From contig JAQBRE010000002.1 in NCBI GenBank assembly GCA_028286605.1, forward strand, positions 372,001 through 436,000: DNA of 64,000 nt, in the 5' to 3' direction. The position numbers were made by a program, and so were the translations under genes. A model generated the notes under the pieces. That model made no database searches. It was not told where the DNA came from and saw only the letters and a program-made list of their open reading frames with translations. This stretch comes from Parcubacteria group bacterium (GTDB lineage Bacteria > Patescibacteria > Paceibacteria > UBA9973 > UBA2103). This document shows positions 14,890 through 23,315 of this stretch, piece by piece; the stretch's first letter is position 1; each line of letters starts with the position of its first letter.

Positions 14890-15531
14890 ATGGTTATCAC
14901 CCACCACGGCGGCCAGTGCTTCAAGGTGACCTTCGGAGACTTCACGCTCGTCTTCGACCCTATCGCGAAAGGCTCATCGCTTCCGGGCGTACGTTTCGGT
15001 GCTGATATCGCGCTTGTCTCACGAAACCATGTAGACATGAATGGCATTGCGGAAGTTACCTACGGAGAAAAGGAACCCTTCGCTATCACGGGCCCCGGCG
15101 AATATGAAAAGGAAGGCATTACGATCCAGGGGTTCCTGACGAAGAGCGATTATGCGCTTGGAAAGGGTCAGGCTGAAGCTATTAATACGGTATATGCCGT
15201 GAAGCTCGAAGGAATGACGCTCGTGCACCTAGGTGCACTGGTGGATAAGACGCTTTCGCTCGAAGCACGTGAAGCTATCGATGAGATAGACGTGCTCTTC
15301 GTGCCGGTTGGCGGCGATGGCGTGCTTGATGCCGCTGAAGCGGCGAAAATCGCCACGTTCCTTGAGCCGAAGATCATTATTCCGATGCATTGGAGCGGCA
15401 TGGGCGAAGCGGGTTCGCTTGAGACCTTTATAAAGGCAGCAGGCGGCGAATCTGAGAAGATGGACAAGCTTACGCTCAAGAAGAAAGATGTCGCTGAAAA
15501 AGACGGTGCTATCATGGTGATAACTCCATAA
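14890..15531 (+). CDS. MBL-fold (UlaG-like) hydrolase with reduced metal motif
   Basis: 213 residues with the beta-lactamase-like core (HHGGQCFKVTFGDFTLVFDP; ITGPGEYEKEGI; LVHLGAL; IPMHW). In active relatives the first metal motif is H-x-H-x-D-H. Here it reads SRNHVDMN, keeping one His and the Asp, so metal binding may be changed or lost. A TATAAT box (14874-14879) ends 10 nt before the ATG at 14890; the in-frame extension to 14839 would read through that promoter. First gene of a run leading to gyrA. Confidence 0.75.
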   Translation: MVITHHGGQCFKVTFGDFTLVFDPIAKGSSLPGVRFGADIALVSRNHVDMNGIAEVTYGEKEPFAITGPGEYEKEGITIQGFLTKSDYALGKGQAEAINTVYAVKLEGMTLVHLGALVDKTLSLEAREAIDEIDVLFVPVGGDGVLDAAEAAKIATFLEPKIIIPMHWSGMGEAGSLETFIKAAGGESEKMDKLTLKKKDVAEKDGAIMVITP

Positions 15532-15536
15532 CCTCT

Positions 15537-15923
15537 ATGGCACTTTCACATCACATTGAGAACCTGCGCGCGAAGCCGCATCATGTGCGCGAGCGCATCG
15601 CGTTCGGTACGGCAGCGGGCATAACAGTATTGGTCGGTTTGGTCTGGGTCGGGACGCTTGCCGCTACCGGAGCGCTTTCGCTTAAGTCTGATAACACGGT
15701 TGTGACTGACGGTACGAATGGCTCGGGTGATGCGCAGAGCGCTATCGCGCAGACGCAGACGAACTTCTCGCAGCTGATGGGCGCCGTAGGCGCCGCAACG
15801 GGCGTTTCAACTACCAGCGCGCCTGCGCTCCGCATCGTTGACGATGGTACGAACTCGACGCTCGATTCGAAGAGTGCTGCCGTCGCGACGAATAATTCGA
15901 ATGCCTCCGTCATTCCTTTTTAA
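15537..15923 (+). CDS. Single-pass anchored protein upstream of gyrA
   Basis: 128 residues. A short basic head (LRAKPHHVRERIAFG) leads into one membrane helix (about 26-47), and then a Thr/Ser/Asn/Ala-rich outer part without recognisable domain. Topology is inside to outside by the positive-inside rule. It begins 5 nt after the MBL-fold gene and is probably co-transcribed. Function unknown. Confidence 0.7.
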   Translation: MALSHHIENLRAKPHHVRERIAFGTAAGITVLVGLVWVGTLAATGALSLKSDNTVVTDGTNGSGDAQSAIAQTQTNFSQLMGAVGAATGVSTTSAPALRIVDDGTNSTLDSKSAAVATNNSNASVIPF

Positions 15924-15942
15924 TACTGTTTAGATATTTTTC

Positions 15943-18429
15943 ATGGCACGCAAGAAAGAAGAACCATTGGCAGAGGGCGTCACGCCCCGCGTCAACATAA
16001 TCGATCAGTCCATCACGACGGAAATGCGCCAGTCGTATATCGACTACGCGATGACCGTTATCACGAGCCGCGCATTGCCGGACGTACGTGACGGCCTGAA
16101 GCCGGTGCATCGCCGCATCCTGTACGCGATGCGTCAGACCGGACTAACGCCGACGGCGAAGTTCCGCAAGAGCGCGACGGTAGTGGGAGAGGTGCTCGGT
16201 TCGTATCACCCGCACGGTGATGCTTCGGTGTACGACGCGATGGTGAAGCTCGTGCAGGATTTTACAACGCGCTATCCGCTCGTTGCCGGTCAAGGAAACT
16301 TCGGTTCTATCGATGGGGATCCGCCTGCAGCGTATCGTTATACGGAAGCGAAGATGGCACGCCTCGCGGACGAGATGCTGCGTGACCTTGAAAAGGAAAC
16401 GGTGGAATGGGCACCGAACTTCGACGGCTCGAAGCAGGAGCCGACGGTGCTGCCTGCGGCAGCCCCGAACCTCCTCCTTAACGGCGCGCTCGGTATCGCC
16501 GTCGGTATGGCGACGAACATTCCTCCGCACAACCTGCGCGAACTCATCGCTGCGACCACGCACCTCATAGATAATCCAGAAGCAACCACTGACGACCTTC
16601 TTCAGTTCGTGAAAGGTCCGGATTTCCCGATGGGCGCTATCGCCTTCAATCAGAAAGATATTCATCAGGCATACACCACCGGCCGTGGCGGCGTCGTCGT
16701 GCGTGGTGAAGCAGACATCGTAGAAGACAAGCGCGGCACGAGCATCATCATCACCTCAATTCCATATCGCGTTAATAAGGCAGACCTCATTACGCGTATC
16801 GCAGACCTCGTGCGTGATAAGAAGCTCGAAGGCATACGCGACCTTCGTGATGAATCTGCAGGGGATGATCATGGCCGCCCTGATATCCGTGTCGTCGTCG
16901 AACTGAAGGGTACGGCGCACCCGCAGGCTGTTTTGAATAATCTCTATAAGCACACCGAGCTCGAGAGCGCCTTCCACTACAACATGCTCGCGCTCGTTGA
17001 TGGCGTGCCGCAGACGCTCTCACTCCTCGGGTTCCTCGAGAACTTCGTCGCGCATCGCCGCATCGTGGTGAAGCGTCGTACGGAATACGAGCTGCGCAAA
17101 GCGCAGGAACGCGAGCACATCTTGCTCGGCCTTTCGATAGCGCTCGATCATATCGACGAAGTCATCAAGATCATTCGCGCATCGAAGGATGTGCCGACGG
17201 CGAGCGAGGCGCTCCAGAAGCGTTTCAAGTTCACTCCTATACAGACTGCAGCTATCCTCGCGATGCGCCTGCAGACGCTTGCCGGCCTCGAGCGCAAGAA
17301 GATCGAAGACGAGCTCGCCGTCATACAGGCTGAGATAAAGCGTCTTCAGAAGATTCTTGCCACCGACAAGAACATCCTTTCCGTCGTACGCGAAGAACTC
17401 GTCATCATCGGCGAGAAGTTCGGTGATGATCGCCGTACGAAAATAGTGAAGGGCGGCGTGAAGAATATTTCCGTAGAAGACCTCGTGCCGGATGAGGAGT
17501 CCGTACTCGTACTTACCGCAGGCGGCTACGTGAAGCGTACGAACCCTGATGAATACAAGATCCAGAAGCGCGGAGGCATCGGCGTCGTCGATATCGCGAC
17601 CAAGGAAGAAGATGTGGTAACGCACCTTATCGGCACGTCTGCGCATAGCGAGCTCTTGTTCTTCACGGACTTCGGAAAGGCATATCAGATGAAGATGTAT
17701 GAGATTCCGGAAGGACGACGCGCAACCAAGGGTAAGTCCATCATGAACTTCCTGCAGCTCGCTGCAGACGAGAAGGTGACCAGTGTTTTGCCTGTTCCTA
17801 AGGGAGCGGCTCGCGATGCGCTCGCCATATTCTTCGTTACTGCCGAAGGCGTCGTTAAGAAAGTGGAATCGAAGAACTTCGCGGATGTACGCCGTTCCGG
17901 CATCATCGCTATCGCGCTTAAGGGCGGCGACAAGCTTATATCTGCAGAACTCTGCGCGAGCGAAGACAGTATTTCTATCGTTACGGCGCAGGGCCAGTCC
18001 ATTCGTTTCAGCGAAGCAGATGTACGCGCTATGGGCCGCACGGCAGCAGGCGTTCGCGGCATGACGGTTAAGAAGGGCGACGTCGTAGTTTCTGCAGAAG
18101 TGGTGAACGCAGAAGCGAAGGGCGCACTCCTTATCATCATGGACAAGGGCTACGGCAAGAAGACGGCGCTTTCCGAATACAAGATCCAGGGCCGCGGCGG
18201 TTCCGGTATAAAGACGGCTGAGGTAACGCCGAAGACCGGTAAGATCATCGGCGCGAAAGTTCTCGTGGGTGATGACGTGAAAACCGAAGAGCTCGTCGTG
18301 ATCTCGAAGAAGGGACAGGTGATTCGCGTTGCAGCCGGCGAAATCCCGTCGCTCTCACGTGCAACGCAGGGCGTACGCATCATGAAGATGCGCGAAGGCG
18401 ACTCAATCGCCTCTATGGTTGCGCTATAA
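15943..18429 (+). CDS. gyrA: DNA gyrase subunit A
   Basis: DNA-cutting subunit of gyrase. 828 residues. The N-terminal winged-helix and tower carry catalytic Tyr133 in AYRYTE, preceded by the usual QGNFGSIDGDPPAA. The long helical coil is at about 360-510. The C-terminal beta-pinwheel repeats include the GyrA box (QKRGGIG), which separates gyrase from topoisomerase IV. A TAGATA box (15931-15936) ends 6 nt before ATG. gyrB is not in the window. Confidence 0.96.
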   Translation: MARKKEEPLAEGVTPRVNIIDQSITTEMRQSYIDYAMTVITSRALPDVRDGLKPVHRRILYAMRQTGLTPTAKFRKSATVVGEVLGSYHPHGDASVYDAMVKLVQDFTTRYPLVAGQGNFGSIDGDPPAAYRYTEAKMARLADEMLRDLEKETVEWAPNFDGSKQEPTVLPAAAPNLLLNGALGIAVGMATNIPPHNLRELIAATTHLIDNPEATTDDLLQFVKGPDFPMGAIAFNQKDIHQAYTTGRGGVVVRGEADIVEDKRGTSIIITSIPYRVNKADLITRIADLVRDKKLEGIRDLRDESAGDDHGRPDIRVVVELKGTAHPQAVLNNLYKHTELESAFHYNMLALVDGVPQTLSLLGFLENFVAHRRIVVKRRTEYELRKAQEREHILLGLSIALDHIDEVIKIIRASKDVPTASEALQKRFKFTPIQTAAILAMRLQTLAGLERKKIEDELAVIQAEIKRLQKILATDKNILSVVREELVIIGEKFGDDRRTKIVKGGVKNISVEDLVPDEESVLVLTAGGYVKRTNPDEYKIQKRGGIGVVDIATKEEDVVTHLIGTSAHSELLFFTDFGKAYQMKMYEIPEGRRATKGKSIMNFLQLAADEKVTSVLPVPKGAARDALAIFFVTAEGVVKKVESKNFADVRRSGIIAIALKGGDKLISAELCASEDSISIVTAQGQSIRFSEADVRAMGRTAAGVRGMTVKKGDVVVSAEVVNAEAKGALLIIMDKGYGKKTALSEYKIQGRGGSGIKTAEVTPKTGKIIGAKVLVGDDVKTEELVVISKKGQVIRVAAGEIPSLSRATQGVRIMKMREGDSIASMVAL

Positions 18430-18437
18430 TAGGTTGA

Positions 18438-18968
18438 ATGAACTTCAGTGATCCGAAGACGAACGTACTGCAGCTAGGGTTGCGCGAAGGTATGCGCTTA
18501 GCAGACCTCGGTAGTGGCAGCGGACACTACACGCTTGCTGCGGCAGCTGCCTTGGGCAACGACGGTCGCGTGTACGCGGTTGATATCCACGAAGACATGC
18601 TGAAGCATGTGAAGGATGCCGCGCACGAGAAGCATCTCACGAACATAGAGACCGTCTGGGGAGATATTGAGAAAGCAGGCGGCACGAAACTTCGTGAGCA
18701 CTCGCTCGATGCGGCGATTCTTTCGAACACGCTGTTTCAGATAGAGAACAAGCAGAACGCGCTCAAGGAAATACAGCGCATCCTGAAGCCAGGAGGGAAG
18801 CTGCTCGTTATTGATTGGGCAGGCGCGTATGGCGGCATCGGTCCAAAACCGAACCATGTCGTTTCCGAGAGTGCTGCAGAAGAACTATTCATTACAGGTG
18901 GTTTTCATAAGCAAAAGGATTTCCGAGCGGGGCCGCACCATTACGCAATCGTATTTACCGCACCATAA
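18438..18968 (+). CDS. Class I SAM methyltransferase (UbiE-like)
   Basis: 176 residues with motif I LADLGSGSGHYT (about 20-31), an acidic residue after strand 2 (VYAVDIHEDML), motif II (LDAAILSNTLFQIE) and RILKPGGKLLVIDWA, the typical post-motif loop of UbiE/COQ5-type enzymes. Small-molecule or lipid methylation is possible; no substrate can be named. TATAAT (18425-18430) ends 7 nt before ATG. It is followed after 2 nt by the solute-binding protein gene. Confidence 0.85.
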   Translation: MNFSDPKTNVLQLGLREGMRLADLGSGSGHYTLAAAAALGNDGRVYAVDIHEDMLKHVKDAAHEKHLTNIETVWGDIEKAGGTKLREHSLDAAILSNTLFQIENKQNALKEIQRILKPGGKLLVIDWAGAYGGIGPKPNHVVSESAAEELFITGGFHKQKDFRAGPHHYAIVFTAP

Positions 18969-18970
18969 TT

Positions 18971-20284
18971 ATGGAAATGCCAACTCTTCCGACACGACCC
19001 TTCCAGATCATCGTTTTCGGTGCATTCGCACTCTTCGCGTTCATCGGCCTCTTTCTGTTCGCTAACTTCCACGGCTTCGGCACGACGGCAGCGAAAATCG
19101 GTACGGTGACTATCTGGGGCGTGCTCCCGGATTCTTCCGTGAATGCTGAACTGAATGCGCTCAAGTCAACACATAAGGAATATGCAAATGTTAGCTACGT
19201 GCAGAAATCACCCGGTACGTTCGATGCCGTGCTTGCGGACGCGATAGCGTCCGGCTCAGGCCCGGACATGATACTCATCTCGCAGGAGCAGTTGCTTACC
19301 GAAAAGAGCAAGCTCACGGTCATTCCGTTCTCAGTGATTTCAGAGCGTACCTACTTGAATACGTTCGTACCTATTACTGAGTTGTTTATGACTGATCAGG
19401 GTACGTATGGCATTCCGTTCGCTGTTGACCCGCTCGTGATGTATTACAACCGCACGATACTTTCCTCAACTGGGGTCGCGACGCCTCCCACTACGTGGGA
19501 GGCGATCACCGGCCTCGCGCCACGCCTTACGTTAGCAAGCGGCGGACAAATAAGCAGAAGTGCGATCGATCTGGGCGGATACAGCAACATCCCGAATGCA
19601 GGTGCAATCGTTTCGTTGCTTCTATTTCAGGCGGGCTCACCTATAACGACGCTTTCAAGCGGCGCGGTGCGCGCCGCCCTTACCCAAAGCTCGAATGCCA
19701 ATAGCGTTGGCGTGAGCCCCGCGCAGTCCGCTATCAGTTTCTACACGCAATTCGCTGATCCGGCTAAGACCGTCTACTCGTGGAACGGATCGCTCACCAG
19801 TGCGCAGCAGGTATTCATCGACGGCGATCTTGCGCTATATCTTGGCTACGCATCTGAAGAGCCCTTCCTTGCTGCGTCGAATCCGAATCTTGATTTCGAT
19901 ATGACTACCGTGCCGCAACCTGCGACGAGCCAAGCGCGTATGACCTATGGCAAAGCCTATGCCTTCGCGATTCCTAAGGCGACGCGGAATTATAGCGGGG
20001 CAGTGTCTGTGGCCACGGAGCTGGCAAGCAGCGCAGAAGGAGCGAGCGTAGCGCACGCGCTTTCGATGGCGCCCGCGCAGCGGGCGCTCCTGACTCCTGC
20101 GGCTAATGATAAATTCGCCGCTGTTTTCTACTCTGAAGCCCTTGTAGCCAAGGGCTGGCTATCCCCACTACCGGCAACCACGGACAGTATCTTTGCCGCT
20201 ATGATAGAGAATATAACCAGCGGCCGGAGTTCAGTGCAGGACGCTCTTAGCAGGGCAAACCAGGCACTCGACTCTGCTCTCTAA
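18971..20284 (+). CDS. Extracellular solute-binding protein
   Basis: 437 residues resembling family 1 (sugar-type) ABC solute-binding proteins: ADAIASGSGPDMILISQEQL, YGIPFAVDPLVMYYNRTIL, TTWEAI, FIDGDLALYLGYASEE and YGKAYAFAIPKAT occupy the expected order. The N-terminus has one membrane helix (about 13-35) with no obvious cleavage site, so it is probably anchored to the membrane face. No permease or ATPase gene is adjacent. It heads a tight run of pilin-like genes (8-nt gap), so a role in surface capture linked to that apparatus is possible. Confidence 0.85.
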   Translation: MEMPTLPTRPFQIIVFGAFALFAFIGLFLFANFHGFGTTAAKIGTVTIWGVLPDSSVNAELNALKSTHKEYANVSYVQKSPGTFDAVLADAIASGSGPDMILISQEQLLTEKSKLTVIPFSVISERTYLNTFVPITELFMTDQGTYGIPFAVDPLVMYYNRTILSSTGVATPPTTWEAITGLAPRLTLASGGQISRSAIDLGGYSNIPNAGAIVSLLLFQAGSPITTLSSGAVRAALTQSSNANSVGVSPAQSAISFYTQFADPAKTVYSWNGSLTSAQQVFIDGDLALYLGYASEEPFLAASNPNLDFDMTTVPQPATSQARMTYGKAYAFAIPKATRNYSGAVSVATELASSAEGASVAHALSMAPAQRALLTPAANDKFAAVFYSEALVAKGWLSPLPATTDSIFAAMIENITSGRSSVQDALSRANQALDSAL

Positions 20285-20292
20285 TTCCCCCC

Positions 20293-20838
20293 ATGTCCAA
20301 CCGATTTCTACTCAAGACTGGTTTAGCAACGATTCTGTTTGCTGCGCTAGTTATGGTCGCTGCACCGCACGTATATGCAGATACGCCCTGCAACCAGCTC
20401 ATAGACGACAACGGAAACACATTCTGTGCACCGCCTCCTACCACCACAGCAACTACGCCCGCTCCCGCAACGGCACCTGCCATTGGAAACGGAAATCCTG
20501 GCGCAGCTCCCGCAATCGGAAACGGAAACCCCACGTCACCAGCTCCTTCAGCAACAGGTGTCACTGGTGCGGGTGCGCAGCTCGTGAATCCACTCAAAAA
20601 CATCACAGACCTTCCAAGCCTCTTGAAGGCATTGCTCGCTGCCCTCATACAGATCGGTACCGTCGTACTTATCCTTGCCTTCGTATGGATCGGATTTTCA
20701 TTCGTGCGGGCGCAGGGGAATCCGAAGGCAATAGCAGCTGCGCGCTCAGCGCTAATCTGGACGATCATTGGCGGCGGCATTCTGCTTGGCGCACAGGCTA
20801 TCTCTACGCTGATACAGTCGACCGTATCGAACCTATGA
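20293..20838 (+). CDS. Pilin-like TrbC/VirB2-type protein 1
   Basis: 181 residues: signal peptide (about 1-30, ending near VYA-DT), a Cys-containing segment, a Pro/Thr/Ala-rich repeat linker with AIGNGNP repeated, then two membrane helices (about 115-138 and 152-172) joined by a short basic loop. This two-helix hairpin fits TrbC/VirB2-like conjugative pilins. First of five such genes. It overlaps the next gene by 4 nt (ATGA). Confidence 0.75.
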   Translation: MSNRFLLKTGLATILFAALVMVAAPHVYADTPCNQLIDDNGNTFCAPPPTTTATTPAPATAPAIGNGNPGAAPAIGNGNPTSPAPSATGVTGAGAQLVNPLKNITDLPSLLKALLAALIQIGTVVLILAFVWIGFSFVRAQGNPKAIAAARSALIWTIIGGGILLGAQAISTLIQSTVSNL

Positions 20839-21296
20839 TTCGTGCCATATTCATAAGCCTGCTGTTCTCTCTAAGTCTCGCGATCGCGATTCCTGCCGCT
20901 ACTGCGTTCGCACTTACGTGCAACCCTGCGTGCGGCTCAGGCATGTCCTGCGTAACGATAGGGAATTCAACTGCCACTGAATGCATATCGAATGCCACGG
21001 TTGATGAGATAACCGTGGAAGCACCTACCGCAACGGCTCCTTCAGGAACGACCTTTAAGACCTTCGTATACGGAACTATCGTTCCCCTCGGTAACGGCGT
21101 CGTTTCCGTACTATTCGCATTCGCACTCCTGTTCTTTATCTTCGGTGTCTTCAAGTATTTCTTTGTCCAGGGTGCCGATGCGAAAGCTCGGACTGATGGC
21201 CGAAGCTTCATTCTTTGGGGCATCATTGCAATGGTGGTGCTGTTCTCGATGTGGGGTCTCGTGAACTTGGTCACGGGCATTCTCCCGTCACCCTAA
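20835..21296 (+). CDS. Pilin-like TrbC/VirB2-type protein 2
   Basis: 153 residues from ATG 20835, which overlaps the previous stop. Signal peptide (about 1-24), a short Cys-rich region (CNPACGSGMSC), then helix 1 (about 75-100), a polar loop with QGADAKARTDGR, and helix 2 (SFILWGIIAMVVLFSMWGLV). The loop plus helix 2 is nearly repeated in the next two genes, showing tandem duplication. Confidence 0.75.
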   Translation: MIRAIFISLLFSLSLAIAIPAATAFALTCNPACGSGMSCVTIGNSTATECISNATVDEITVEAPTATAPSGTTFKTFVYGTIVPLGNGVVSVLFAFALLFFIFGVFKYFFVQGADAKARTDGRSFILWGIIAMVVLFSMWGLVNLVTGILPSP

Positions 21297-21306
21297 CTCT
21301 TAATTT

Positions 21307-21759
21307 ATGTATTCAACACAAACCGGTTCGCTTCAGTACATCATGTCGTACATTATCAACTTCATAAATGCGGATCTCGTTCCGTTTGTTTTTGCGGTCG
21401 CCTTCGCCATGTTCCTGTTCGGCGTCTTTCAGTTCTACTTCCTGAAAGGTGCTGACGCAAAGTCTCGCCAGGAAGGTCGCGGGTTCATCATTGGCTCGAT
21501 CATAGCTTTCGCGATCATGCTTTCAGTCTGGGGCCTGGTGAATATCGTACGAGGCACTGTTCCATTCCTGAATAATAATCAGCCGAACCTACCTGGTTTC
21601 AACCCCACGACGACAAGCGGTAGTGGCTTGCAGCCTGCTACGGCGCCGAACGTCGCTCCGGCAACGGCACCGAACGTCGCGCCGGCGACAGCCCCTAATA
21701 CGACGTCTAATCAGAACTGCACGAATGGAAATTGTGCTGATGTGCAGGGTCTGTACTAA
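21307..21759 (+). CDS. Pilin-like TrbC/VirB2-type protein 3
   Basis: 150 residues. Helix 1, loop KGADAKSRQEGRGF and helix 2 (IIAFAIMLSVWGLVNIV) match protein 2 closely. The signal peptide is missing or replaced by the first helix, and the C-terminus carries a TAPNVAPA repeat tail with two Cys. Starts 10 nt after gene 2. Confidence 0.75.
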   Translation: MYSTQTGSLQYIMSYIINFINADLVPFVFAVAFAMFLFGVFQFYFLKGADAKSRQEGRGFIIGSIIAFAIMLSVWGLVNIVRGTVPFLNNNQPNLPGFNPTTTSGSGLQPATAPNVAPATAPNVAPATAPNTTSNQNCTNGNCADVQGLY

Positions 21760-21852
21760 CATTTAGTTGTCCCCATACAGCTCATTATCATAATTGACGC
21801 TGTTCTAAGGGGGTTTATCCTATATAAGTACTTAACTTCTATCCGCATCTCT

Positions 21853-22209
21853 ATGAAAAAAATTGCTCTCGTAGGCGCAGCGTTCGCTTTCCCATTCCTC
21901 GCCTTGGCGCAGACGGTGAATAGCATCCAGGACCTCGCTTCGTTCATCATAAACCTCATCAACAACGTCGCGACTCCGCTCATCTTCGCGCTTGCATTCA
22001 TCGTCTTCATCTGGGGTATCTTCCAGTACTTCATTCTTGGCGGTCATGATGACAGCAAGAAGAAGCTCGGACGTTCGCTCATGATTTGGGGCATCGTCGG
22101 CTTCGCGCTCATGCTCTCCGTCTGGGGCCTCGTGCATATCCTTACCGGTACGCTGAACCTTAACAACACGCAGCAGCTTCCGCAGCCCGTACAGCAGGTA
22201 CACGGCTAG
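21853..22209 (+). CDS. Pilin-like TrbC/VirB2-type protein 4
   Basis: 118 residues: signal peptide (about 1-19, ending ALAQT), helix 1 (about 35-55), loop GGHDDSKKKLGRSL, helix 2 (MIWGIVGFALMLSVWGLV) and a Gln/Pro tail. The shortest complete unit of the array with a signal peptide. TATCCG lies 7 nt before ATG, so it may have its own promoter. Confidence 0.75.
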   Translation: MKKIALVGAAFAFPFLALAQTVNSIQDLASFIINLINNVATPLIFALAFIVFIWGIFQYFILGGHDDSKKKLGRSLMIWGIVGFALMLSVWGLVHILTGTLNLNNTQQLPQPVQQVHG

Positions 22210-22272
22210 TACTAGATACTTCTCCACCAGGGGGCCACGCCGAAGGCGTGGCCTTTCTGCTATCATTACTCT

Positions 22273-22530
22273 ATGGATGCATTCAATACGTTCCTCGCTA
22301 AGGTTGAGGATCAGATACTCACGCCGCTTATTGCAGTTATTGCACTCGCTGCGATGATTTATTTCGTGTATGGCGTTGTGAACTTCATACGAAGCGGCGC
22401 TGGAGACCCGAAGAAGCGCGCAGAGGGGCAGCAGCAGATGATCTGGGGCATTATCGGCCTTGCGATACTATTCGGCGCAAGCACGCTCGTAACGCTCATT
22501 CAGCACACGGTTACGGGGCTCTCTGGGTAA
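22273..22530 (+). CDS. Pilin-like TrbC/VirB2-type protein 5
   Basis: 85 residues, the bare two-helix core: helix 1 (about 15-38), loop RSGAGDPKKRAEGQQQ, helix 2 (MIWGIIGLAILFGASTLV). No signal peptide. TATCAT (22261-22266) ends 6 nt before ATG. A hairpin at about 22235-22255 (GGCCACGCC-GAA-GGCGTGGCC) terminates protein 4 just upstream. Confidence 0.75.
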   Translation: MDAFNTFLAKVEDQILTPLIAVIALAAMIYFVYGVVNFIRSGAGDPKKRAEGQQQMIWGIIGLAILFGASTLVTLIQHTVTGLSG

Positions 22531-22554
22531 GCAATACAGGCTGGGTATAAAATT

Positions 22555-22579
22555 ACACCCCCGGGAAACCCGGGGGTGT
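22555..22579. terminator. Bidirectional terminator (pilin array / SPFH operon)
   Basis: ACACCCCCGGG/CCCGGGGGTGT, 11 bp with loop AAA, between convergent transcription units. Confidence 0.85.
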
Positions 22580-22589
22580 TTGCGTTCCA

Positions 22590-23315
22590 TTACGGAACAG
22601 TCGTACTCGTGCGTGTCTCGAACGAGATCGGAATTTCAAGCGGCGTATCTTCGTCGTCATCTGAATCAGAATCGTCATCAGACTTTTTCTTGAAACCCAA
22701 GGCAAGGTAGCTCGAACAGTATTGCTCGGTCCAGGGGTGTTCGTCACCGCTGAGATCCTTGCAGAACAGCTCGTATTTGCCGGGCAACGCGTGTACCACA
22801 CAGGCGCTTGGCACATCCACCCAGACCGTTTCATCCCCGCTCACAGGCACCGTCTGCGCTGGTTCGGTGCAGATAGCCTCCGGGGCCGAAATCAGTATCG
22901 GCTGGCCGTCGGGCCAATGTGGCGTCGTCGGAATTGGCGTGCCGTTAGGCACGTGGGTCTTGATCTGCGTGTATGGAACGATCGAGTTCCATTCGTAGTG
23001 GATCCAACCCGCGACGAGAACCAGTGCAAGCAGAGCTGCCGACCATCCAAGCCATGGGAAGTCCGAGGACTTCTTAGGCGAGGTGGATGCCGCGCTTTTT
23101 GGCGGTGCAGTAGAAGCTGGTGATGAAGTGTTTATCACCACTTGCACCGGAACTCCTTTTGCTCGGGCAGAATTTCTCGTGCCGAAGTTTACAGGAGGTT
23201 TGCCTCGCCGAATTTTCCTGACCAGCTCCACGACAAGCGCGAGGATGATCAGGATAGCAATGCAGCTTGCCCAGAAGACAGGGTCTTTCAGGAACTCAAG
23301 CCATTTAGGAAGCAT
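22590..23315 (-). CDS. Two-helix membrane protein of the SPFH operon
   Basis: 241 residues from ATG 23315, which overlaps the SPFH gene by 11 nt and has AAGGGAG upstream. One membrane helix near the N-terminus (about 12-30) and one at about 92-110. An extracytoplasmic part follows with four Cys (CTEPAQ, SACVVH, FCKDL, YCSSY) that could pair, and then a very acidic Asp/Ser stretch near the C-terminus. No family recognised. Likely partner of the SPFH protein. Confidence 0.65.
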   Translation of the reverse strand: MLPKWLEFLKDPVFWASCIAILIILALVVELVRKIRRGKPPVNFGTRNSARAKGVPVQVVINTSSPASTAPPKSAASTSPKKSSDFPWLGWSAALLALVLVAGWIHYEWNSIVPYTQIKTHVPNGTPIPTTPHWPDGQPILISAPEAICTEPAQTVPVSGDETVWVDVPSACVVHALPGKYELFCKDLSGDEHPWTEQYCSSYLALGFKKKSDDDSDSDDDEDTPLEIPISFETRTSTTVP

